51,890 nt of DNA from Fictibacillus sp. FJAT-27399 (GTDB taxonomy: Bacteria > Bacillota > Bacilli > Bacillales > Fictibacillaceae): contig NZ_LMVC01000002.1 of NCBI RefSeq assembly GCF_001510655.1, positions 666,499 to 718,388 of the forward strand, written 5' to 3'. The notes beneath the pieces were generated by a model. That model made no database searches, was not told the DNA's origin, and was given only the letters and a program-made list of their open reading frames with translations. Below, piece after piece: positions 45,846-51,890 of this stretch. Numbering within the stretch: the stretch's first letter is position 1; every line of letters starts with the position of its first letter. The position numbers and the translations under genes are program-made.

Positions 45846-46148
45846 CTATTTTACAGGTGCAATAAAAAAGGAACAGTATTTTGAATTAATGAACAGTTGA
45901 TGTAATCGAATATCCAGCTGTTCATCTATAGATTTCGGAATGGTTATCACTCCTTTTTTATTAATCTTTATATATTTGGCTCCCTTTACTTCGTTTATGG
46001 TATTGGCTTGAATGATGATCGAGTCGTCTTTTTTACATACAGTGAGGAGGTCATTTTCTGTTATATTAAATTCCTCTCTCCAAATGGCAGGCAGCAAGAT
46101 GACACGATTTTTACCAGGCATATAGTATTTATCTGTCTCAACTATCAA
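45846..46148 (-). CDS. AbrB/SpoVT-type protein with two swapped-hairpin halves
   Basis: 100 residues. Two similar segments: RVILLPAIWREEFNITENDL ... SIIIQ (about 14-48) and GVITIPKSIDEQLDIRL ... CSFFI (about 66-97). Each resembles an AbrB/MazE looped-hinge DNA-binding hairpin (here 'ILLPAIWREEF', 'ITIPKSIDEQL'), so one chain may form a pseudo-dimer. It could be an orphan antitoxin or a regulator; no toxin gene is adjacent. No strong ribosome site: upstream bases on the minus strand read GGGAGTCTGACAG. Confidence 0.6.
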   Translation of the reverse strand: MIVETDKYYMPGKNRVILLPAIWREEFNITENDLLTVCKKDDSIIIQANTINEVKGAKYIKINKKGVITIPKSIDEQLDIRLHQLFINSKYCSFFIAPVK

Positions 46149-46620
46149 CTGTCAGACTCCCTTAATTAGTAGTTTTTAATAAATATTACCATTCCTAACA
46201 TTTTTTCAAACTGATAAAAACGTTTCAATTTTACTCAGAAGATTTAGGTTAAAAGCTTTTATTTGCTTAATTTCTGTGCGTAAACCGACTATTTACCTGC
46301 GAATATGGTAAATGGAACCAGTGTTTTCAGAAAACCTCTTTAAATACAGGACTAAAATCATCAGGTGAAAATGTAATAAAGGTAGGTGCTGATTGAGAAA
46401 AACAAAAAAAGAAAAAAGTATCTCATCGTTTATCAGAAGAGTTAGCCCTTTTACTAAAGTACGTCCCGTGTTTTAACTTTCGAGTACCTTACCAATACAG
46501 CCGCCAATGTAATAAAGGTTAATTGGAATTTTAAAAAAGCAATATTTTTTGAAATATCTATTGAAACATTCAGAATATTATTGTAGAGTATAAATTACAA
46601 TTTGATACGTGATTTGTTTT
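46149..46620. other. AT-rich intergenic stretch with a possible micro-ORF and a 14-bp direct repeat
   Basis: No standard gene. AATGTAATAAAGGT occurs at 46370-46383 and again at 46506-46519. Between them lies a 27-codon TTG-started frame (46393-46476) behind GGTAGGTG. I see no clear promoter for metI here; TTGAAA (46561-46566) is one candidate -35. Confidence 0.5.
46393..46476 (+). CDS. Possible cationic micropeptide
   Basis: 27 residues from TTG 46393: MRKTKKEKSISSFIRR then VSPFTKVRPVF. Ribosome-like site GGTAGGTG 5 bases upstream. Net charge is strongly positive. Might be noise in an AT-rich gap or a remnant. Confidence 0.25.
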   Translation: MRKTKKEKSISSFIRRVSPFTKVRPVF

Positions 46621-46790
46621 CTTATCAAGAGAGGTAGAGGGAATGGCCCGATGATACCTCAGCAACCTTCAGCCGCGGATGGCTGAAAAGGTGCTAAATC
46701 CATCAAGTTCGTTAATGAACTTGAAAGATAAGAAGAACGACAATTGATATTTCTCAAAAGTCTTCTTCTTAGAAGGCTTTTTTTATTTTA
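46621..46790 (+). ncRNA. SAM-I (S-box) riboswitch upstream of metI-metC
   Basis: S-box core: CTTATCAAGAG (P1, with GATAAG at 46727-46732), AGGGAATGGCCCGATGA, CAGCAACCTTC, and GGTGCTAAATCC, all in the usual order. A terminator hairpin AAGTCTTCT / AGAAGGCTT with T7 follows at about 46758-46790. High SAM would terminate transcription ahead of metI. Confidence 0.95.
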
Positions 46791-46808
46791 TTTATTAGGA
46801 GGATCTCC

Positions 46809-47927
46809 ATGTATAAAACGGAAACAAAGCTTGCTCAGATTGGCAACCGAAGTGAAGACCGGACAGGATCAGTTAATCCGCCCGTTTATTTTTCAACCGC
46901 TTATCGCCATACCGGGATAGGAGAATCAAGCGGGTATGATTACATACGCACCGGCAATCCGACACGCCAGCTGCTTGAACAGGCGATCGCGGACCTGGAG
47001 GGAGCGGACCAAGGCTTTGCTTGCAGTTCGGGAATGGCCGCGATCGCCACCATCCTCTCCCTTTTTCAATCAGGGGATGAATGGATCGTATCCAGCGATT
47101 TATACGGCGGTACTTATCGGTTATTGGAAGAAGGCTATAAAAAATGGGGGCTGTCCTGTAAATACGCAGACACGGCGAATCCTCTTGAAATTAAACAGGC
47201 GATTACTGAGAATACCAAAGCGATTTTTCTGGAGACCCCGACAAATCCTTTAATGGAAACTTGTGATATCCAGGCGATTGCTTCTATTGGAAAGGAACAT
47301 GGTCTCCTCGTGATTGTAGACAATACATTCTACACGCCTTTGCTTCAAAAGCCGATTGAACTTGGGGCAGATATCGTCATCCATAGTGCGACAAAATATC
47401 TTGGTGGACACAACGATGTACTCGCAGGACTCGTTGCTGCAAAAGGAGAAAAATTATGTGAAGAATTGTCCTATCATCATAATGCTACGGGTGCCGTTTT
47501 AAGCCCTTTTGACGCCTGGCTGTTGATGAGAGGCATGAAAACCTTGGCATTAAGGATGAAAAAGCATGAAGAAAACGCAAAGGCGGTCGTCGGTTTTCTC
47601 CAAGAACATGAAGCCGTTGCGGATGTGCTTTACCCGGGAAGAGGAGGAATGATCTCCTTTCGCCTTCGTAAAGAAGAGTGGGTGCCTGGCTTTCTGAAGG
47701 CTGTTTCACTGATCACATTTGCGGAAAGCTTGGGCGGAGTCGAAAGCTTCGTCACCTATCCGGCCACTCAGACCCATGCCGATATTCCGGATGACATTCG
47801 CATCAAGCGAGGGGTGTGCAACCGGCTCCTTCGGCTGTCTGTTGGAATTGAAGATGAAAATGACCTTATAGATGACTTATCGCAAGCACTTCAAATTGTT
47901 CAGAAGGAGGCAATCCCCCATGAGTGA
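46809..47927 (+). CDS. metI: MetI, cystathionine gamma-synthase/O-acetylhomoserine thiolyase
   Basis: 372 residues, Cys/Met PLP family. RTGNPTRQLLEQAI, ACSSGMAAIATILSLF and PLP lysine IHSATKYLGGHNDVLAG (about 195-211). It uses an activated homoserine and cysteine to make cystathionine. Directly behind an S-box riboswitch, so induced when SAM is low. TTAGGAGGATCTCC precedes ATG 46809. It overlaps metC by 8 bases. Confidence 0.93.
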   Translation: MYKTETKLAQIGNRSEDRTGSVNPPVYFSTAYRHTGIGESSGYDYIRTGNPTRQLLEQAIADLEGADQGFACSSGMAAIATILSLFQSGDEWIVSSDLYGGTYRLLEEGYKKWGLSCKYADTANPLEIKQAITENTKAIFLETPTNPLMETCDIQAIASIGKEHGLLVIVDNTFYTPLLQKPIELGADIVIHSATKYLGGHNDVLAGLVAAKGEKLCEELSYHHNATGAVLSPFDAWLLMRGMKTLALRMKKHEENAKAVVGFLQEHEAVADVLYPGRGGMISFRLRKEEWVPGFLKAVSLITFAESLGGVESFVTYPATQTHADIPDDIRIKRGVCNRLLRLSVGIEDENDLIDDLSQALQIVQKEAIPHE

Positions 47928-49098
47928 CTATTCCTGTTATCATTTTCAAACCAAATTGCTGCATCATAAGCATAAGACCGATCCGACAACTGGTGCGGTC
48001 AGTGTACCGATGCACCTTTCTTCAACGTTTCATCAGGAGGATCTCGACAGTTTCGGAAAATATGACTACAGCCGGTCAGCCAACCCGACAAGAGAAGCGT
48101 TGGAGGAGCAGATCGCTCTCTTGGAGGGAGGCTGCCGGGGATTCGCTTTCTCTTCAGGAATGGCCGCTATATCGACAGCTTTTCTGCTCCTTTCTCAGGG
48201 TGATCATGTTGTGATTTCAGAAGATGTTTATGGCGGTACTTTCCGAATGGTAACGGAAGTGCTCACAAGACTGGGGATTACCCATACTTTTGTAGACATG
48301 ACTGATCTGGATGCAGTTGAGAGAGCCATTCGTCCGAATACAAAAGCTTTTTACATCGAGACACCATCCAATCCACTGTTGAAAGTAACGGATATACAGG
48401 CGGTAAGCGAGCTTGCAAAAGAACAAGGAGCACTGACGTTTGTGGATAATACGTTCTTAACACCGGCTCTTCAGCAGCCTTTGCAGCTTGGTGCAGATAT
48501 CGTTCTTCACAGTGCTACGAAGTTTCTTGCCGGCCATAGTGATGTCGTTGCAGGACTTGCGGTTGTAAGGGATGGAGAGCTGGCAGAACGCCTTTATTTT
48601 CTGCAAAATTCCTTCGGAGCCGTGTTAGGGGTACAGGATGCCTGGCTTCTCATGCGCGGTTTGAAAACGTTGTATGTCCGGCTTCGCCATTCCTCAGAGG
48701 CAGCTGGTAAACTCGCTGATTACCTAAATCATCATCCTCTTGTTAAAAAGATACATTACCCGGGGCTGAAAGAGCATTCCGGTTATCAATTGCAGCGCCG
48801 GCAAGCAGAAGGGCCTGGAGCTGTCTTTTCCTTCGAGCTTGAAAGCGAACAGCTGGTAAGGCCGTTCACTTCGCACCTTCAGATTCCGGTATTAGCGGTA
48901 AGCCTTGGAGCAGTAGAGTCCATATTGTCTTATCCGGCAAAAATGTCACATGCTGCAATGCCAGAGCATGAACGAAGGAAGAGAGGAATTACCAATACGC
49001 TTTTCCGTTTTTCAGCAGGGCTTGAAGACCCTGAAGACCTGATTGCTGATTTCGAGTTCGCATTAGCTCAAAGCACGATCCAGGCACTTGCAAAATAG
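47920..49098 (+). CDS. metC: MetC, cystathionine beta-lyase
   Basis: 392 residues, close to B. subtilis MetC (390). YDYSRSANPTREALEEQI, FSSGMAAISTAFLLL and PLP lysine [17 protein letters not shown]. Cleaves cystathionine to homocysteine. ATG 47920 (MSDYSCYHF) follows AGAAGGAGG and overlaps metI by 8 bases. Terminator downstream. Confidence 0.94.
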   Translation: MSDYSCYHFQTKLLHHKHKTDPTTGAVSVPMHLSSTFHQEDLDSFGKYDYSRSANPTREALEEQIALLEGGCRGFAFSSGMAAISTAFLLLSQGDHVVISEDVYGGTFRMVTEVLTRLGITHTFVDMTDLDAVERAIRPNTKAFYIETPSNPLLKVTDIQAVSELAKEQGALTFVDNTFLTPALQQPLQLGADIVLHSATKFLAGHSDVVAGLAVVRDGELAERLYFLQNSFGAVLGVQDAWLLMRGLKTLYVRLRHSSEAAGKLADYLNHHPLVKKIHYPGLKEHSGYQLQRRQAEGPGAVFSFELESEQLVRPFTSHLQIPVLAVSLGAVESILSYPAKMSHAAMPEHERRKRGITNTLFRFSAGLEDPEDLIADFEFALAQSTIQALAK

Positions 49099-49158
49099 AA
49101 GGTCATCGGATTTTGATTGCCGATGGAGCAATGGGGCATAAGGGCCCATGTTTCACAC

Positions 49159-49187
49159 GAGCCATAAAAAGTGGCTCTTTTTTTTGA
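49159..49187 (+). terminator. Intrinsic terminator after metC
   Basis: GAGCCA / TGGCTC with a short loop and eight T. Confidence 0.85.
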
Positions 49188-49217
49188 ATTATGCCTCATC
49201 GTTTTGTTTATAAAGAG

Positions 49218-49260
49218 GGACAGCAAATCAGTGTTTAATGAAACACTGTTTTGCTGTCCT
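49218..49260. other. Long inverted repeat without T run
   Basis: GGGACAGCAAA-T-CAGTGTTT pairs with AAACACTG-TT-TTGCTGTCC around a 4-base loop. No oligo-T on either strand follows closely, so it is not an obvious terminator. It lies between metC and the small genes on the minus strand. Confidence 0.6.
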
Positions 49261-49334
49261 ATATAGATTTTGAAATCAGAACAGGCAAAAAATGTCTTAA
49301 ACCTGATTTTTCGTCCGTTTATATTTATATCCGA

Positions 49335-49484
49335 CTAATCTTCGTTCAGACTGGATATCGTCCCATCTTTCACTAAACCAGTAGTTGAAGTATCATTACT
49401 GGTTATTTTCTCTGGTTCCTCTTGCTTCTGATCAGAGGCAAGAATTCTTATCCGACCATGAGTATCATGTTTAGAGTTCATCAT
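49335..49484 (-). CDS. Small hydrophilic protein
   Basis: 49 residues from ATG 49484, behind a strong AGGAGGGGATAA site. Polar and Ser/Thr/Asp-rich: HGRIRILASDQKQEEPEK and SSLNED at the end. No family recognised. It lies 33 bases after the stop of the small membrane gene at 49518 on the same strand, so the two probably form an operon. Confidence 0.6.
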   Translation of the reverse strand: MMNSKHDTHGRIRILASDQKQEEPEKITSNDTSTTGLVKDGTISSLNED

Positions 49485-49517
49485 TTATCCCCTCCTAATT
49501 TTCCGCTTTATAAAGCA

Positions 49518-49700
49518 TTACTGATTATTGGACTGTTGTTGATTCTGTCCCTGCATATCAGTTCCCAATCCCATCATATTTGAAGCAAGCGGCATCATGT
49601 TTTTCATTTTTCCTCCATTGCCACTCAGCATTTGATACACAGCAATACCCACTCCTACCGAAGCGATAATTGGTAAAATCGTATTTATATTTGTTTTCAT
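49518..49700 (-). CDS. Small membrane protein
   Basis: 60 residues with one N-terminal helix (ILPIIASVGVGIAVYQML) and a Gly/Met/Gln-rich tail (MQGQNQQQSNNQ). Resembles small YrzQ/DUF3918-type proteins in layout. GGGATGATG precedes ATG 49700. Function unknown. Confidence 0.65.
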   Translation of the reverse strand: MKTNINTILPIIASVGVGIAVYQMLSGNGGKMKNMMPLASNMMGLGTDMQGQNQQQSNNQ

Positions 49701-49810
49701 CTACATCATCCCATTTTAGATTTTTGTCCATTGCTGAACCATATTATTTTGTCTAAAACAAACTGAATAAATTAAGTCGATTATTACCAATGAATAATAA
49801 TCGGAGAAAT

Positions 49811-49868
49811 TCTCCTTTGATGCATAATCCGGGGGGAATTCCAAAAGATAACGATAAAAGAAAGGAGA
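49811..49868 (+). promoter_or_regulatory. Candidate sporulation promoter and masked ribosome site
   Basis: TGCATA (49821-49826) matches the forespore -35 pattern, with a weaker -10 (CCAAAAGATA, 49841-49850). TCTCCTTT (49811-49818), just upstream of the -35, is fully complementary to AAAGGAGA (49861-49868), the ribosome site of the lipoprotein gene. Confidence 0.4.
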
Positions 49869-49874
49869 GAACAT

Positions 49875-50378
49875 ATGAATAAAAAACGAAATCTTATTCA
49901 ATTTTTGGTGATCGTTTTCATGGTAGCTGTTTTAACAGCCTGTATGAATAACCGAGATAATAAGCAGGGAATGGATAATCAGAACAGAAATATGAGGAAT
50001 ATCAGTACTGATGAAAATACAGGTGACAATAATAACCAAGACAACCGACTGGATGTTGCAGATGAGGCTGCTGATCAAGTTGTCCAGCTTCCGGAAGTAC
50101 GTCAGGCGAACGTCATCGTTACGGGTAATAATGCCTATGTGGCAGCTGTTTTGGAAGATGGAACAAACGGAAAGCTGACAAAGGAAACCGAGAAAAAAAT
50201 AGCAGACAGAGTAAAAAGCACAGATCCTGATATCAAAGACGTATTTGTGTCCACTAACCCTGACTTTGTGGATCGTGTTCAAAAGTACGTGAACGATGTT
50301 CAGGCCGGAAAACCTGTCAAAGGTTTCTTTGAACAATTCAGCGAGATGGTTCGCAGATTATTCCCAACACAAAGATAA
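49875..50378 (+). CDS. YhcN/YlaJ-family sporulation lipoprotein
   Basis: 167 residues. Lipoprotein signal with lipobox LTAC (Cys at about 23), then an Asn/Asp-rich linker and a YhcN/YlaJ domain (ADEAADQVVQLPEVRQANVI, NAYVAAVLEDG, VFVSTNPDFVDRV). Members are spore membrane or germination-related lipoproteins. AAAGGAGAGAAC precedes ATG 49875. Confidence 0.88.
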   Translation: MNKKRNLIQFLVIVFMVAVLTACMNNRDNKQGMDNQNRNMRNISTDENTGDNNNQDNRLDVADEAADQVVQLPEVRQANVIVTGNNAYVAAVLEDGTNGKLTKETEKKIADRVKSTDPDIKDVFVSTNPDFVDRVQKYVNDVQAGKPVKGFFEQFSEMVRRLFPTQR

Positions 50379-50390
50379 AAATTTCGGACT

Positions 50391-50435
50391 AAAAAATGAG
50401 GAAAAAGAGAAAATCACTCTTTCCTCATTTTTTTA
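50391..50435 (+). terminator. Intrinsic terminator
   Basis: AAAAATGAGGAAA-AGAG / CTCTTTCCTCATTTTT with T-rich tail; may also serve the convergent hydrolase. Confidence 0.85.
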
Positions 50436-50470
50436 TGGCTGGCAATAAGACCTTATTTGAATAGTTTTAT

Positions 50471-51244
50471 TCATTCTGTATAGTTCTCAACAAACTGTAC
50501 AATCAGCCGATTTAGTTCATCCGCTGCTTTTGTAGGGATCTGGTGTTTGACTTTGGGAATGAACTTTAGTTCATTATAAGGCAAATTTTCATGAAGGAGC
50601 TTAGCATAAATGTGAAAGGGCTTATCTTTTTTACCATAGACCAGCAGGATGGGAAGATTAATGTTTGCCAGCTGCTTGGTGCAATTATAGTGCAAACTAG
50701 AAGTGTAATACTCCTTGATATTATGAGAAGATCCTCTCCGGCCAACTTGAAACATCTGTATAAACAGCTCTTTTGTAATCGAATTGGTCCAAGAAGTGGA
50801 CAAAGCCAAAACGGGGACAGCACCTATTTCCGCGAGCTTGACTCCTGCAGAAATCTTATCCTTAAGCTTTCTGTCCTTTACTTCAGAAATCCCTCCAATA
50901 ATTATTCCCCCAAGCGCCCGGCTCGAATTACTTTGCAAATACTCCAAAACGATAGAGCCGCCCGTCGAGTATCCGCAAATAAATGCTTTTTTAATTTCAA
51001 GATGATCCAACAGGCTGATAATATCATCAACAATGAGTGGATAGGTCAGTGGCTGTTTTGAATACTGGCTTCGTCCATGACCTCTAATATCAAAAGTGAT
51101 AATCTTATACTTTGTGGATAGCCCCTCTGCCTGATATGTAAAATTTAAGGAAGTAAGTACGGGAGGATGAATAAAAACAATGGGAATCCCTTCTCCTTGA
51201 ACAGTATAGTACAGTTTAACGTCCCCAACATCCAGTAGTGGCAT
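50471..51244 (-). CDS. Alpha/beta hydrolase
   Basis: 257 residues. Oxyanion HPPV region, FDIRGHGRS, the nucleophile elbow GYSTGGS (about 92-98), Asp in GKKDKPF and the catalytic His in VKHQIP. Substrate unknown; similar to 3-oxoadipate enol-lactonase or peroxidase-type family members. I start at ATG 51244 (MPLLDVGDVKL) because GAGGTGA is 9 bases upstream; ATG 51253 would overlap that site. Confidence 0.85.
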   Translation of the reverse strand: MPLLDVGDVKLYYTVQGEGIPIVFIHPPVLTSLNFTYQAEGLSTKYKIITFDIRGHGRSQYSKQPLTYPLIVDDIISLLDHLEIKKAFICGYSTGGSIVLEYLQSNSSRALGGIIIGGISEVKDRKLKDKISAGVKLAEIGAVPVLALSTSWTNSITKELFIQMFQVGRRGSSHNIKEYYTSSLHYNCTKQLANINLPILLVYGKKDKPFHIYAKLLHENLPYNELKFIPKVKHQIPTKAADELNRLIVQFVENYTE

Positions 51245-51542
51245 GAAAATCATTCACCTCAGCTTGAAATACTATTCATAACGTCTGCTAAGCTTGTTGA
51301 ATTATTCATCAAAATCTAAAATTGCCGAATTTGAAAAGATCAGGACTAACCAATCATATTAGACAGATGAGCTTATATTTGCACAGTTAAGTGGTGATTA
51401 AATTAACAGTTTTAAAGTTAAAAAATTCTTGATATTTGTTGGAATTTTTTCAGTGTCGAAAACGAATTTAAAGAAGTATGAGTAATTTTACTTCCAAATG
51501 GAAAAAGTAACAAAGGAAATAATGAGAGGGGGCTGTGTATCA
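51245..51542. other. AT-rich intergenic stretch
   Basis: Holds the 5' region of the hydrolase gene and a weak GAAGTA ... TACTTC inverted pair at about 51474-51494. No gene, RNA or clear promoter recognised. Confidence 0.4.
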
Positions 51543-51674
51543 GTGGAAAACACAAGTGATTTTGTAGAAAAATTGCACGAAAACCAGGAAAAAGCCGAAA
51601 AAAATAAAAAGCATCAAGGCAAAGGTAATCCAGGGACCAAGCTGCCAAATAAGCAGCACGGTACAAACAAATAG
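51543..51674 (+). CDS. DUF4023-like small protein
   Basis: 43 residues from GTG 51543 behind GAGAGGGGG. ENTSDFVEKLHENQEKAEK then HQGKGNPGTKLPNKQH match the DUF4023 pattern of small Bacillus proteins. Hydrophilic; may be a small spore protein. Repeat A begins 26 bases after its stop. Confidence 0.72.
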   Translation: MENTSDFVEKLHENQEKAEKNKKHQGKGNPGTKLPNKQHGTNK

Positions 51675-51700
51675 CTTTTGGGTACATTTATTTTATAGAA

Positions 51701-51890
51701 AAAGGGGCTGTCCAGAAAGTCGAAAATTGACCTTCAGGCAGTCCCTTTTTGGCTTGAAAAATCTTCAATGAAAAGTTAATTGAAGTGGAAGATGCGAGAC
51801 TCCTCGAAAATGAACTTCACATTTTCTTCGTGCGATAAAAAGCTGCCGGAGCCTTCCTTGTCCTGCGGGACTAGCGTGACAGGTGAGACT
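51701..51890 (+). repeat. Dispersed repeat family A, copy 3 (truncated by window edge)
   Basis: Starts AAAGGGGCTGTCC at 51701, the same terminal sequence as copy 2, with the hairpin head. The 60-bp cassette at 51805-51864 is the reverse complement of the cassette at 37-96. From 51781 to the end it is essentially identical, inverted, to the left end of the window. Confidence 0.85.

Overview
This window is a chromosomal segment from a spore-forming Firmicute of the Bacillaceae. Gene content and order follow the Bacillus subtilis spoVB - secDF - recJ - apt - relA - dtd - hisS - aspS - 6S RNA - tcdA - rarA - cymR - iscS - mnmA - alaS - ruvX - mltG - udk - greA - pbpI - yrrT - mtnN - mccAB backbone. 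Strong AGGAGG ribosome sites, T-box and S-box leaders, sporulation genes and Bacillus-type dispersed repeats agree with this. A Fictibacillus-like genus would fit, but the sequence alone does not prove it.

Layout. 1-10.3 kb: a dispersed repeat, spoVB (minus), comN, split secD and secF, recJ, apt, relA, dtd. 10.3-14.4 kb: a small HTH gene, a T-box leader with hisS and aspS, then 6S RNA. 14.4-18 kb: two repeat families around tcdA, rsfA (minus) and rarA (minus). 18-25.5 kb: a YczE-like membrane protein overlapping cymR, the cysteine desulfurase/tRNA thiolation pair, a TPR protein, recD2 and small proteins. 25.5-34 kb: an AI-2E permease, T-box-controlled alaS, ireB, ruvX, a YrzB-like gene, mltG, trmR, udk, greA. 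34-41 kb: pbpI, yrrS, then the methionine-to-cysteine operon yrrT-mtnN-luxS-mccA-mccB with yrhC, including an embedded luxS. 41-46.2 kb is accessory: a menA-type prenyltransferase, a locus of YrzI-like micro-proteins with leader micro-ORFs, a small Cys-rich protein, TPM/LemA, CsbD, then pseudogene debris and an AbrB-type protein. 46.2-52 kb: an S-box riboswitch with metI-metC, small sporulation-type proteins, an alpha/beta hydrolase, a DUF4023 protein and another repeat copy.

How the genes work together. Sulfur metabolism is a theme: CymR, the recycling of S-adenosylhomocysteine to homocysteine to cysteine (YrrT, MtnN, LuxS, MccA, MccB), the S-box-controlled MetI/MetC route from cysteine to methionine, and IscS/MnmA moving cysteine sulfur to tRNA. 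Translation is another: three aminoacyl-tRNA synthetases, two T-boxes, Dtd, RelA, TcdA, MnmA and TrmR.

Most interesting observations. (1) Two YrzI-like micro-genes are each preceded by a ribosome-bound 19-20 codon micro-ORF ending in Glu-Lys-Asp plus a few residues. This matches the arrangement of the B. subtilis yrzI operon, where the ribosome-associated nuclease Rae1 cleaves a translated micro-ORF. A strong promoter straddled by an 8-bp direct repeat, a 24-codon leader and tandem terminators lie upstream. (2) Four sporulation-type genes have a ribosome site complementary to a segment lying inside or upstream of a candidate forespore promoter. Read-through RNA would hide the ribosome site, while RNA from the local promoter would expose it. 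(3) The hisS-aspS T-box has overlapping Asp and His codons (GACAC) at the specifier position. (4) A mosaic repeat family carries a removable 60-bp cassette, and inverted copies lie at the two ends of the window.
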